Counted from the stretch's first letter, positions 50,823 to 59,483 are shown. The stretch: DNA of 64,000 bases from Pseudomonadota bacterium (GCA_030685065.1 JAUXQH010000061.1:1-64000); one strand, 5' to 3'. Notes: generated from the letters alone by a model not told the origin. Translations and numbers: made by a program.

Positions 50823-52244
50823 GTGCTGTTCATCTCCGACGAGTTCTTCGTCTTCCTCGCGCTCGTGCTCGCGACGATGGCGGCCGTGCGACACCCCGAG
50901 GTGCGGCGCTGGCTCCTCCTCGGCTTCTGCATCTGGTTCTACGCGTCGTGGAGCGTCGGTTTCCTCGGCCTCTTGTTCGCGAACATCCTCGTCGACTACG
51001 CCATCGCGCTCCGGCTCGGCGCCGAGTCGAGGCCGGGCGTCCGCCGCGCGCTCGTCATCACCTCGGTGGTGATGAACCTCGGCATGCTCGGGTTCTTCAA
51101 GTACCTGGGCTTCGGCGCCACCGTGCTCAACGAGGGCTTCTCGCTGCTCGGCACCTCGTGGTCCGTGCCCGTGCCCCAGCTCATCCTGCCGCTCGGCATC
51201 AGCTTCTACGTGTTCCAGGCGATCTCGTACACGGTCGACGTGTACCGCGGCCTCCTCCAGCCCACGCGCTCCCTCCGCGAGCTCGCCACGTTCATCATGT
51301 TCTTTCCCCACCTCGTCAGCGGGCCGATCGTGCGGGCGGCGGAGATCCTCCCGCAGCTCGAGCGCCTGAAGGAGCCGTCTACCCTCGACGACCTGATGGC
51401 CGGCACGAAGGACTTCGTGCTCGGGTTCGGGCGAAAGGTCATCTTCGCCGACCAGTTCGCGCTCCTCGCCGACGCGACGTTCGGCGCGCCCGGAAGCTAC
51501 GGGTCGTTCGACCTCATGCTCGGACTCCTGGCGTACGCGCTACAGATCTACTTCGACTTCTCGGGCTACTCGCAGATGGCCGTCGGCCTCGCACGGATGT
51601 TCGGCATCCACTTTCCCGACAACTTCGACGCGCCGTACATCGCCCGCTCGCTCCAGGAGTTCTGGCGGCGTTGGCACATCTCCCTCTCGCGCTTCCTTCG
51701 GGACTACCTGTACATCCCGCTCGGTGGCAGCCGGCACGGGCTCCGGCGCGCGCTGTTCGCGCTCTCGGCCACGATGCTCATCGGCGGCTTCTGGCACGGC
51801 GCGAACTGGACCTTCGTGGTGTGGGGAGCCATCCACGGCTTCGGGCAGGCGATCGCGTACCTGTACCGCGAGCGGTTCCAGACCCCCGCGCACACGCGCT
51901 TCTGGGCGTCCGCGCCGGGCAACTTCGTGGGATGGGCGCTCACCGCCGCTACCGTGAACGTGGCGTGGATCTTCTTCCGCGCGCCGACGGTCGGCGAGTC
52001 GTGGGCCTACCTCACGCGGTTGGTCTCGGGCGCCGCGGGGGCCACCGCGCTCGTGGTGACGCCGACCCAGGCCGCGCTGTTCACCGTCGTCGTCGCGTTG
52101 CACATCGTCGCGTACGTTCGCCCCACGCTCGCCGTACCCTGGCCGCGCGCCGCGTTCGCCCAGGGCGCGCTCGCCGGGGCGGCCTACATCGCGTTGGTCG
52201 CGTTCAAGCAGGCTGATGCCCCGTTCATCTACTTCAATTTCTGA
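50823..52244 (+). CDS. MBOAT-family O-acyltransferase (AlgI/DltB-like)
   Basis: 473 residues and about eleven hydrophobic segments. The conserved membrane-embedded histidine is in GGFWHGANWTFVVWG, and the preceding FWRRWHISLSRFLRDYLYIP is the family hallmark of AlgI-like acyltransferases. These pass acyl groups across the inner membrane to a periplasmic SGNH partner, as in alginate O-acetylation. The next gene encodes such a partner. Start GTG 50823 lacks a Shine-Dalgarno; TAAGCT overlapping the cmk stop is 5 nt before it. Substrate unknown. Confidence 0.95.
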   Translation: MLFISDEFFVFLALVLATMAAVRHPEVRRWLLLGFCIWFYASWSVGFLGLLFANILVDYAIALRLGAESRPGVRRALVITSVVMNLGMLGFFKYLGFGATVLNEGFSLLGTSWSVPVPQLILPLGISFYVFQAISYTVDVYRGLLQPTRSLRELATFIMFFPHLVSGPIVRAAEILPQLERLKEPSTLDDLMAGTKDFVLGFGRKVIFADQFALLADATFGAPGSYGSFDLMLGLLAYALQIYFDFSGYSQMAVGLARMFGIHFPDNFDAPYIARSLQEFWRRWHISLSRFLRDYLYIPLGGSRHGLRRALFALSATMLIGGFWHGANWTFVVWGAIHGFGQAIAYLYRERFQTPAHTRFWASAPGNFVGWALTAATVNVAWIFFRAPTVGESWAYLTRLVSGAAGATALVVTPTQAALFTVVVALHIVAYVRPTLAVPWPRAAFAQGALAGAAYIALVAFKQADAPFIYFNF

Positions 52245-53289
52245 GGCGCCCTCGGTCGTCGTGACGCGCCCTTCGGCGGGCCGGGCGCTCGCGGCGTGGC
52301 TCGGCGGGCTCGCGCTCGTGCTGCTGGCGGCCCCGGTCCTCGTGTGGGCGGCGTTCTCGGCGCACGAGCCCCACTGCGAGGACAGTGACGCCTTCTGGAC
52401 CGGTGACCTCCCGACCGGGCCCGGGCGGGTCGACGGCGCGATCCTCGGCAGCTCCCAGATGGGCCTCGATCTCGACGTCTTCGCGCTCGCCTCGGAGACG
52501 GGACACCCGTGGGTACGCGTCGCGCGCCACGCCGTCGAGCAGGGCTCCGTCCCGCGCACGTTTCCACGAATGCTCGCCTCCACCCCCGCGTCTCCCGGGC
52601 TCGCGCACCTCGTGATCGAGGTGTCGCCGCTGCTCTTCGACACCGTCGGGTGCGAGCGCCCCGAGCTCGACGGCGTGCCGATGCGCGCGGGGTGGTGGTC
52701 CGCCGCGCGACAGATGCTCGGCGCCGATGCGGTGCTCGCCCCCGAGGTGGCGATGGGCTGGCTCCCGCACCGGTGGATCATGACCTCCGGTCGGCGGCGG
52801 GACCTCGTGGACCACGCGAAGCGGCCCGCGCACGCGCTCCGCCTCCTCACCGATCTTCCCGGGATCTTCCAGGGCTTCGCGCCGCCCGCGCGCTGGGAGG
52901 GAGAGCCCGTCCCCGATCTGACCGCCGCGCGCATCGACAGGCGCCGCGCCTTCCTGCTCGGGGCGCCGCTCGACACCTACGTCCCTACGGTCAGCGCGCT
53001 CTGTCTGGGCGTGCTGGAGCGCACGATCGAAGGCGCGAGGGCCGGGCGCACCGTGCTCGTCCTGCCGCCCCTCCGCGGCGGGATGCGCGACGCGGTTCCG
53101 TCGAGCTTCCGGACGGACCTGCGCGCGTCGGTGGACGCCGTGGCCGCCCGAGCGAGCACGCCGGTCGTGGTGTGGGATGCGACGGACGTGTTCGCCGACC
53201 GGGAGGACGCCGCCTTCACCGACTTCGACCACCTGTCGGCCGAAGGCGCCGGCGCGTTCACCGGGCAGCTCGTGGAGCTGCTTCGGTAG
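52216..53289 (+). CDS. SGNH/AlgJ-type partner of the MBOAT acyltransferase
   Basis: 357 residues with one N-terminal membrane helix (WLGGLALVLLAAPVLVWAAF). The periplasmic part has GSSQMG near residue 80 and, near the C-terminus, FTDFDHLSAEGAGAF with the Asp-x-x-His pair; these are the block I Ser and block V Asp/His of SGNH hydrolase-type acyltransferases such as AlgJ/AlgX and DltD-like proteins. It overlaps the MBOAT gene by 29 nt, tying them together. It likely receives the acyl group and transfers it to an extracytoplasmic glycan. Confidence 0.8.
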   Translation: MPRSSTSISEAPSVVVTRPSAGRALAAWLGGLALVLLAAPVLVWAAFSAHEPHCEDSDAFWTGDLPTGPGRVDGAILGSSQMGLDLDVFALASETGHPWVRVARHAVEQGSVPRTFPRMLASTPASPGLAHLVIEVSPLLFDTVGCERPELDGVPMRAGWWSAARQMLGADAVLAPEVAMGWLPHRWIMTSGRRRDLVDHAKRPAHALRLLTDLPGIFQGFAPPARWEGEPVPDLTAARIDRRRAFLLGAPLDTYVPTVSALCLGVLERTIEGARAGRTVLVLPPLRGGMRDAVPSSFRTDLRASVDAVAARASTPVVVWDATDVFADREDAAFTDFDHLSAEGAGAFTGQLVELLR

Positions 53290-53326
53290 CCGCTGCCCGA
53301 GCGGGTTCCGGCCCGCCGAGCGCCGC

Positions 53327-53363
53327 TTGACAGCCCTTGACGAACGGTGCACGCACGGATAAT
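53327..53363 (+). promoter_or_regulatory. Probable rpsA promoter
   Basis: Two -35-like hexamers, TTGACA (53327-53332) and TTGACG (53337-53342), precede GATAAT (53358-53363). The second gives a 15-nt spacer to GATAAT. Transcription from here would leave a leader of about 160 nt before ATG 53531. It is the best canonical promoter in the window. Confidence 0.55.
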
Positions 53364-53530
53364 CCCCGCCTCCCCGTACTGTGCGGGTGTCGGTCGCGGC
53401 GCAAGTTGAGGATGTGCCGTGGATCGAGGTCGATTGTTCTCGTCTCTTCGGAGCCGACACACTGGCCGCGTATAAACCCTCCTCCTCGTTCCCACGTCCG
53501 TCGGCTTGTCCGGCGCGGATCAAATCCTTC

Positions 53531-55255
53531 ATGAGCAATCAGACCATCGACCTCGACGCCCCTCTCGACCAGATCGAACGCGACGATTTCAAGAGCTTCT
53601 TCGACGACTACCTCGGCAACCGCTCCGTGCGCGAGCAGAGCGTCGTCAAGGGCACGATCATCGAGATCGGCAACGAGATGGTCACCGTGGACATCGGCTA
53701 CAAGGCCGAAGGCGTGATCAACCGCCGCGAGTTCACGAACGAAGCCGGCGAGCTGACCGTCAAGGTCGGCGACTCCGTCGACGTGTACCTCGACCAGATG
53801 GGCGAAGAAGACGGCCTCCTGGAGCTCTCCAAGGAGAAGGCCGACCTCATGAAGGCCTGGGACGAGATCTCCAAGGCCGTCGAGAAGGACGAGACCGTCC
53901 GCGGCGCCATCATCTCCCGCGTCAAGGGCGGCCTCGCCGTCGACATCGGCGTCAAGGCGTTCCTCCCCGGCTCGCAGGTCGATCTGCGCCCGGTCAAGAA
54001 CCTCGACCGCCTCATCGGCGAGACCCACGACTTCAAGATCATCAAGTTCAACAAGAAGCGCGGGAACATCGTCCTGTCCCGCCGCGTCCTCCTCGAGCGC
54101 GAGCGCGAAGAGAAGAAGAACGAGACGCTCAAGTCGCTCAAGGTCGGCGCCATCATGATGGGCACGATCAAGAACATCACGGACTACGGCGCGTTCGTCG
54201 ACCTCGGCGGCATCGACGGCCTGCTCCACATCACGGACATGAGCTACGGGCGCATCCAGCACCCCAGCGAGATCTTCGAGGTGGGCGCCCAGATCGAAGT
54301 CAAGATCCTCAAGTTCGACGAGGATTCCCAGCGCGTCAGCCTCGGTTACAAGCAGATCCGCCCCGACCCGTGGGAAGACGCCGAGTACAAGTACCCGGTG
54401 GGCGCCATCGTCCGCGGCAAGGTCGTCTCCATCGTGGACTACGGCGCCTTCGTCGAGCTCGAGGACGGCATCGAGGGCCTGGTCCACATCTCCGAGATGA
54501 CCTGGAACAAGCGCATCAAGAACCCGTCGAAGCTGGTCAACCAGGGCGACGTGGTCGAAGCGAAGGTCCTCGGGATCGATCTGGACAACAAGCGCATCAG
54601 CCTCGGCATGCGCCAGCTCGAGCCGAACCCCTGGGAGCTCATCGCCGAGAAGTACCCGGTTGGTACGATCGTGCGTGGTCGCGTCCGCAACATCACCGAC
54701 TTCGGCGTCTTCATCGGCATCGAAGAGGGCATCGACGGCCTGGTGCACATCTCGGACATGAGCTGGGGCCAGCGCGTCAAGCACCCCTCGGACAAGTTCC
54801 AGAAGGGTGACGAAGTCGAGGCCCGCGTCCTCAACATCGACGTGGACAACGAGCGCTTCAGCCTCGGCATCAAGCAGCTCTCCGAGGATCCCTGGCTCTC
54901 GGTGCCGTCCCGGTACTACCTGGGCCAGGTCATCAACGGCAAGGTCGTCCATAAGGCCGACTTCGGCGTGTTCGTGGAGCTCGAGGACGGCGTGGAGGGT
55001 CTCGTGCACCACTCCGAGCTCTCCAACGGCAGCGGCGACTGGCAGACCACCTACGTGGACAACCAGGACATCGCGGCGGAGATCATCAACATCGACGCGC
55101 ACGACCGCAAGGTCAGCCTCTCCGAGCGGTCGGCCGCCGACCGCGCGAAGGGTGGCGACATCAAGGAAGTCCTGCGCAAGCAGGGTGACTCGAGCGCCCG
55201 CCTCGGCGACATCATGGGTGACCTCTCCCGTCGCATGCGCGAACGCGGCGAGTAG
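53531..55255 (+). CDS. rpsA: 30S ribosomal protein S1
   Basis: 574 residues with six S1 domains. The first two are at about residues 35-105 and 120-190; the four repeating domains follow with motif DYGAFV/DFGVFV and GLVHISEM/GLLHITDM (about 200-550). Binds mRNA at translation initiation. I chose ATG 53531; the frame is open to GTG 53381, but the added 50 residues include Cys/Pro-rich sequence unlike an S1 start. No strong Shine-Dalgarno is present, as is known for E. coli rpsA. Strong codon bias toward C-ending codons. A perfect hairpin follows the stop. Confidence 0.96.
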   Translation: MSNQTIDLDAPLDQIERDDFKSFFDDYLGNRSVREQSVVKGTIIEIGNEMVTVDIGYKAEGVINRREFTNEAGELTVKVGDSVDVYLDQMGEEDGLLELSKEKADLMKAWDEISKAVEKDETVRGAIISRVKGGLAVDIGVKAFLPGSQVDLRPVKNLDRLIGETHDFKIIKFNKKRGNIVLSRRVLLEREREEKKNETLKSLKVGAIMMGTIKNITDYGAFVDLGGIDGLLHITDMSYGRIQHPSEIFEVGAQIEVKILKFDEDSQRVSLGYKQIRPDPWEDAEYKYPVGAIVRGKVVSIVDYGAFVELEDGIEGLVHISEMTWNKRIKNPSKLVNQGDVVEAKVLGIDLDNKRISLGMRQLEPNPWELIAEKYPVGTIVRGRVRNITDFGVFIGIEEGIDGLVHISDMSWGQRVKHPSDKFQKGDEVEARVLNIDVDNERFSLGIKQLSEDPWLSVPSRYYLGQVINGKVVHKADFGVFVELEDGVEGLVHHSELSNGSGDWQTTYVDNQDIAAEIINIDAHDRKVSLSERSAADRAKGGDIKEVLRKQGDSSARLGDIMGDLSRRMRERGE

Positions 55256-55261
55256 GCGCTG

Positions 55262-55281
55262 ACCGCGGCGCGAGCCGCGGT
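55262..55281 (+). terminator. Hairpin just after the rpsA stop
   Basis: ACCGCGGC (55262-55269), loop GCGA, GCCGCGGT (55274-55281): a perfect 8-bp stem with a GNRA loop 6 nt past the stop. No T-run follows, so it may stabilise the 3' end or end transcription with Rho. Confidence 0.45.
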
Positions 55282-55345
55282 GCGCGCCTACGGGCGAAAG
55301 CCATCCGCCGTGCGCAAGCCGGCGGGTGGATCGTACGGTAAGCCC

Positions 55346-55466
55346 GAGCACCGCGACTCTCTCTGACGGCTCTCCCTCACGGGAGGGCCATCTGGTCGCC
55401 CCGAGCGGCCCGCGGTGCTAACTGAAGAACGGCCCGGCCCACGACGTGGGGCCCGGGCCGTTCTTG
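55346..55466 (+). ncRNA. Candidate structured RNA between rpsA and the LapA-like gene
   Basis: A -10-like TACGGT (55334-55339) is followed 7 nt later by AGCACCGCG (55347-55355), which pairs with CGCGGTGCT (55411-55419). Inside lies GGCTCTCCC/GGGAGGGCC (55368-55376 and 55381-55389). A 13-bp hairpin (55425-55465) follows. Promoter, closing stem and 3' hairpin in sequence suggest a small RNA of about 120 nt or a leader for the LapA-like gene. I could not match it to a known RNA family by eye. Confidence 0.4.
55425..55465 (+). terminator. Long GC-rich hairpin, terminator or leader element
   Basis: AAGAACGGCCCGG (55425-55437) pairs with CCGGGCCGTTCTT (55453-55465) over 13 bp; an inner CCCAC/GTGGG pair closes a GAC loop. 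Its 3' arm ends in TTCTT, followed by GCTTC. It lies 5 nt before the GGAGG of the LapA-like gene. Confidence 0.6.
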
Positions 55467-55480
55467 CTTCGGAGGACCAC

Positions 55481-55777
55481 ATGCGCTGGGTTTGGCTTAC
55501 GCTGGGGTTGCTGGTCGTCGTCGTACTGACCGCCTTCACCCTGCAGAACAGCAGCTATCGGGCGCCGTTGCAGCTCGACCTCTGGTTCGCCGCATGGAAG
55601 CTCAAGAGCCCCGTGAGCGTCTCGGCGCTGATGTGGAGCTCGTTCGGCGCGGGCCTGCTGATCGCGGGCGCGGGCCTCGGCTTCCGCGGGATGCGCCTCG
55701 GGCAGCGGGTGCGCCAGCTCGAGCAGGAGATCGCGATGGGGTCGGCCCGCGGAAAGGATCCGTGGGCGGGTGCCTGA
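55481..55777 (+). CDS. LapA-domain (DUF1049-like) small membrane protein
   Basis: 98 residues with two hydrophobic helices (LTLGLLVVVVLTAFTLQN and ALMWSSFGAGLLIAGAGLGF) around a short loop containing PLQLDLWF, then a basic, coiled-coil-like tail (RQLEQEIAMG). This is the LapA/YciS layout, inner-membrane proteins often linked to lipopolysaccharide regulation. GGAGG precedes ATG 55481. The hairpin just upstream may control it. Overlaps the next gene by 8 nt. Confidence 0.85.
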   Translation: MRWVWLTLGLLVVVVLTAFTLQNSSYRAPLQLDLWFAAWKLKSPVSVSALMWSSFGAGLLIAGAGLGFRGMRLGQRVRQLEQEIAMGSARGKDPWAGA

Positions 55778-57374
55778 GCGGCCGCTGACGGGGCTGCTCG
55801 GACGGCCGCCGGAGCCGCTGCCGGACCCCACAACGCGGGTCGAGCGGATCGGCTTGTTCCTCGGCGTGACCCTCGTGGCGGCGGGGATGGCCTTCGTTTT
55901 CGGCACCCTCGTGTCCACGTCGGCCGCCCGCCTCGCGGGCATCCACACGATCGAGCCCTATGCGCTGGCCGTGCACGAGCAGCTCGTCCGCAACTTCGGG
56001 CTCGAAGGGACGTGGGTTCAGACCATCCACGCCGGCTATGACGACGCATGGACCTGGTCGGGACACCGGGCCCTGACCCTGGTCGTCAGCGCCTGGCTGT
56101 ACTCCCTGCGGCCCTCGGTGCTCTGGCTCACCGAGCTGCAGATCGCCGCCACGGTGCTCGGCGCCATCCCCGCCGCCCTCATCGGCCGGGCGGCCGTGCG
56201 TAGCAGCTGGGGGCTCCTGCTGGGCGGGGGCGTGTATCTGCTGCACCCGGCGATCATGGCGGTGTCCCTCCAGGACTACCAGGACCTCTGCTTCGCCGTG
56301 CCGTTCTTGACCTTCACGTTGTGGACCATGCGCGCCGGACATCCCGCGTGGGCCGTCCTCGGTGCGCTCGTGGGCGTCATGCCCCGAGAAGAGTGCGTGC
56401 CCCTGGTGTTGGCGTGCGCCATCGTCACGTTTCCCGCGCACGGGCGCCGTCGTCATGCATGGAACATCGGCGTTGCTCTCCTGGTCGCCGGCGTCTACGC
56501 GGGCTTGGCCCAGTGGCTCTTCCCGATCAGCACGGTGTCGGGCCAGGGGCACGATACGCCGCTGGTCAACGCGGTGTTCACGGTCCTGCACGCGCGCGGC
56601 CCCCAGGACCTGCCTGGGCTCGCCCACATCGAGAGCTTTTACTCGCTCATCTGGGCTCCGGTGGGGCTGCTGGCCCTGGCCTCACCCTTCACGCTGCTCC
56701 CCGGGGCGGGGCTGCTGTTCATGCACATGACGGTGCCCTACAACAACGGCATCGACCGCTACTGGTTCGGCCACGCGCACCACATCGCGCCGTTGCTCCC
56801 GTTCGTCGTGGTGGCGACCATCGAGGGCACGGCTCGGCTGCTGCGGCTCCGACAGCGCCTTCGTCGCCGCGACCGCCCCGTCGGGGCCGCGATCGGCGGG
56901 ATCGCGGTCGCCGGTCTGCTCGCCTATTCCGCGTGGTGGGTGCGGGTCTGGGGGACCAGCTTCCAGCTCGCCTGGTCATGGATCCCGCAGGATCCGCCGT
57001 ACGCGCATCCGGCGTGGGTGCTGGCGCGGCGCCTGCCCGCGGACGCGATCCCGGTCGTCTCGGTCCGCCACGCGATCGTCGCGAGCGGCCGGCGGGTGTC
57101 CTTCACCTGGGAGGAGAGCCTGCACGACAAGGGGCGGGGCAAGGGCCTCGGCGCCGCGACCCACCTCATCGCGCCCCGCGCGCTGACCGACGTGACCGGC
57201 TGGGCCCTGAAGATGGAGGGCGCGACCATCGTGGACGAGGCCGAGGGCTACGTCACCATCGCCTGGAAGCCCGGCGCCCGCGACTCGGCGGGCCGGAAGC
57301 GGAACGACAAGTGGCCGGACGTGCCCGACTGGATGCCGGAGGGCTACCTGACGACGGGGTTGCCGAGGCGCTGA
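55770..57374 (+). CDS. DUF2079-like polytopic membrane protein
   Basis: 534 residues with about ten hydrophobic segments in the first 400, then a soluble domain. HTIEPYALAVHEQLVRN and MPREECVPLVLACAIV, together with LYSLRPSVLWLTELQIAATV, match the DUF2079 group of GT-C-like membrane proteins (D/E residues after the first helix). Substrate unknown. Start GTG 55770. The basic C-terminus is periplasmic by the usual topology of this group. Converges with tesB across 14 nt. Confidence 0.82.
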   Translation: MPERPLTGLLGRPPEPLPDPTTRVERIGLFLGVTLVAAGMAFVFGTLVSTSAARLAGIHTIEPYALAVHEQLVRNFGLEGTWVQTIHAGYDDAWTWSGHRALTLVVSAWLYSLRPSVLWLTELQIAATVLGAIPAALIGRAAVRSSWGLLLGGGVYLLHPAIMAVSLQDYQDLCFAVPFLTFTLWTMRAGHPAWAVLGALVGVMPREECVPLVLACAIVTFPAHGRRRHAWNIGVALLVAGVYAGLAQWLFPISTVSGQGHDTPLVNAVFTVLHARGPQDLPGLAHIESFYSLIWAPVGLLALASPFTLLPGAGLLFMHMTVPYNNGIDRYWFGHAHHIAPLLPFVVVATIEGTARLLRLRQRLRRRDRPVGAAIGGIAVAGLLAYSAWWVRVWGTSFQLAWSWIPQDPPYAHPAWVLARRLPADAIPVVSVRHAIVASGRRVSFTWEESLHDKGRGKGLGAATHLIAPRALTDVTGWALKMEGATIVDEAEGYVTIAWKPGARDSAGRKRNDKWPDVPDWMPEGYLTTGLPRR

Positions 57375-57388
57375 CTCGGGGCCGAGTG

Positions 57389-58255
57389 CTACCCGGTTCG
57401 ACGATCCCGCATCAACCCTTCCTGGGTGACCGAAGCGACCAGCTTCCCATCCCGAGTATAGAAGCGGCCAAACACGAGACCGCGTGCGCCGCCTGCCGAC
57501 GGTGACTCCACGTCGTAGAGCAACCAATCGTCCATGCGGAACGGACGGTGGAACCACATCGCATGGTCCAAGCTGGCAACTTGGAGCCCGGGGGTGAGCC
57601 AGCTGACGCCGTGTGGGAGCATCGCCGTGACGAGGAAGTTGAAGTCGGAGGCGTACGCGAGCAGGTAGCGATGCACCGCGGGGTCATCGGGGAGGGTGCC
57701 GGTGGCGCGGTACCAGAGCTGCCGACGCGCGGGCGCGGGCTTGGGATCGAGCAGGTTGTAGCGTTGGACCGGGCGGATCTCGATCGGACGGTCGGCCAAC
57801 GCCATGGCGCGGAGGGGCTCGGGGATGTTGGCTTCGTAGCGGCGCGCGTAGTCGAGCTCGCTCCAGAGCCCGTCGGGACCCGGCACGTCCGGCATCTCGG
57901 CCGCGTGTTCGAGGCCGGGCTCCTCGACCTGAAAGGAGCAGGCGAGGCTGAAGATCGCGTGCCCGCCCTGCACCGCGACGACGCGCCGCGTGGTGAAGCT
58001 CGCGCCGTCGCGGATGGGGTCGACCTCGTAGACGATGGGACGCCGGGCGTCGCCCTGCCGCAAGAAGTAGGCATGGAGCGAGTGGACGGGCCTGTCGGCC
58101 GGGACGGTCTGTGCCGCGGCGGACAGGGCCTGCCCGAGCACCTGGCCGCCGAACACGGCGCCCCAGCCGAGATCCTGGCTCTGGCCGCGGAAGATCCGCT
58201 CTTCGATGCGCTCGAGGCGCAGGAGGGTGAGGAGCTCGGGGAGGACATCGCTCAT
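57389..58255 (-). CDS. tesB: Acyl-CoA thioesterase II (TesB)
   Basis: 288 residues, the double-hotdog length. GGQVLGQALSAAAQTV and VHSLHAYFLRQGD in the N-terminal half, LDHAMWFHRPFRMDDW and the C-terminal GRFYTRDGKLVASVTQEG in the second half. It hydrolyses acyl-CoA esters of various chain lengths. Start ATG 58255 has only a weak GGA upstream; a -10-like TAAGAG ends 8 nt before it on the minus strand. A 104-nt hairpin lies just upstream at 58286-58389. Confidence 0.95.
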   Translation of the reverse strand: MSDVLPELLTLLRLERIEERIFRGQSQDLGWGAVFGGQVLGQALSAAAQTVPADRPVHSLHAYFLRQGDARRPIVYEVDPIRDGASFTTRRVVAVQGGHAIFSLACSFQVEEPGLEHAAEMPDVPGPDGLWSELDYARRYEANIPEPLRAMALADRPIEIRPVQRYNLLDPKPAPARRQLWYRATGTLPDDPAVHRYLLAYASDFNFLVTAMLPHGVSWLTPGLQVASLDHAMWFHRPFRMDDWLLYDVESPSAGGARGLVFGRFYTRDGKLVASVTQEGLMRDRRTG

Positions 58256-58285
58256 GGGATCCGCTCTTAGCGCGTCCTGCGGAGC

Positions 58286-58389
58286 GTCGGAGACGGTCGC
58301 GCCGAGAACCGCAGCCGGGGCCCCCGGCGGTTCCCCCCCAAGGGGGCCCCACCGCCGGACCCGGCTGCAACGGCGCGACCGCCTCCGAC
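58286..58389. repeat. 104-nt long inverted-repeat hairpin between tesB and the pseudouridine synthase gene
   Basis: Outer arms 58286-58304 and 58371-58389 pair over 19 bp with one mismatch; middle arms 58311-58319 and 58360-58368 pair over 9 bp (GCAGCCGGG with CCCGGCTGC); inner CCGGCGG/CCGCCGG (58324-58330 and 58352-58358); and a top CCCCC/GGGGG around AA. Both strands can fold. It could be a mobile mini-repeat, an RNA or a strong terminator of the pseudouridine synthase gene. Confidence 0.75.
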
Positions 58390-58455
58390 GGCGCGCCGTT
58401 GCCTCGCTCTCGGGCGTCCCCGTCTCAGGAGGGGGAAGGGGGAGGGGGCGCCCGC

Positions 58456-59328
58456 TCAATCCTCCGGCAGGTTCGGATCCATCGGGGGATCGTCGTCGTC
58501 AACCATGTCGTGCTCGTCCATCGCGTCGCTCGTGGCGTCATCCGGGGCGCGGGAGGCGAGGGGCCCGGCGCCCGCGGGGTCGCGGAGGGGGAGGGGGGGG
58601 AGGGCGAGGGAGGGGAACGCGGCGACGGCGTCGGCCCACCAGGGTTGGGCGGACCAGACGGCGAAGTGGTCCTCGAAGAGGGGGCTCACGGCCTCGATGC
58701 GGCTGCCGTCGGGGAGGGGGATGGAGAGGGAGGCGCAGTGCAGGCCGAGGCGGGTGGCGCCGCCGTTGTCACGCCACCAGCGGTTGACCTTGCTGTCGCC
58801 GTGGTCGGTGTCGCCGATGATGGGGTGCATCAGATCGCGCACGTGGCGGCGCACCTGGTGGTAGCGACCGGTGCGCGGCTGGACACGCAGGAGCGAGCAG
58901 CGGGGCTCGTGGCTGCGGCCGAGGCACCAGACGGTCGACGTGGCCTCCCGGAGGTTGCCGTTGTCGTCCTTCATCGGGCGGTCGACGGTCAGCGGGCCGT
59001 CCTCCTTGAAGTAGCCGCGCACGAAGGCGAGGTAGGTCTTCTGGGCATCGGCGGAGGCCATCGCCGCGGAGAGCGGGCCCGCCCACTCCTGGGTGGTGGC
59101 GAAGAGGAGGCAGCCGGACGCGGGGCGATCGAGCCGGTGGATGGGGTAGACGTGGCGGCCCACCTGGTCCCGCACGACCTGGAGCGCGGCCTCTGCGCCC
59201 GGCAACATCTCGGAGCGGTGGACCAGGAGAGAGGGGGGCTTTGCCACCACGATCCAGTCCGCGCCTTCGGCGAGGACCGTCAGAGGCGTGCGGTTGCGAC
59301 GGCGGCGAGGACGGAAGGACGAGGACAT
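58456..59328 (-). CDS. RluA-family pseudouridine synthase (TruC/RluD-like)
   Basis: 290 residues. LTVLAEGADWIVVAKPPSLL opens the domain; the catalytic Asp lies in YPIHRLDRPASGCLLFA; GRYHQVRRHVRDLMHPIIGD is the family's conserved R-H-Q-I-R block, here H-Q-V-R. It isomerises uridines in tRNA or rRNA; the target cannot be read out. The C-terminal 60 residues end in an acidic stretch. Start ATG 59328 was chosen; ATG 59352 would add eight residues. No S4 domain, as in TruC rather than RluD. Confidence 0.9.
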   Translation of the reverse strand: MSSSFRPRRRRNRTPLTVLAEGADWIVVAKPPSLLVHRSEMLPGAEAALQVVRDQVGRHVYPIHRLDRPASGCLLFATTQEWAGPLSAAMASADAQKTYLAFVRGYFKEDGPLTVDRPMKDDNGNLREATSTVWCLGRSHEPRCSLLRVQPRTGRYHQVRRHVRDLMHPIIGDTDHGDSKVNRWWRDNGGATRLGLHCASLSIPLPDGSRIEAVSPLFEDHFAVWSAQPWWADAVAAFPSLALPPLPLRDPAGAGPLASRAPDDATSDAMDEHDMVDDDDPPMDPNLPED

Positions 59329-59483
59329 CTGCACGCTCGGAGGGCCGTGCATGTAAGCGACGGGACGTGCGTTCGTCCACCGGCCTCGACCCCGAGCCGA
59401 TTTGTTACAGCCGTCGTGACACACCGCGCCTTCACCCCGAAATGGCAAGCCGCCTGGGCGAAAATAGAGTTGGTCGACGGGCG

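Noticed and set aside
53381..53530. An N-terminal extension of rpsA by 50 codons
   Set aside because: The added sequence is unlike S1 and contains the AT-rich leader; the promoter and the homologous start favour ATG 53531.
55291..55345. A possible ribozyme or riboswitch (GGGCGAAAGCC and GCAAGCC strings before the LapA-like gene)
   Set aside because: I could not fit the full core of a twister, hammerhead, GEMM or other known RNA. Kept only as part of the candidate structured region.
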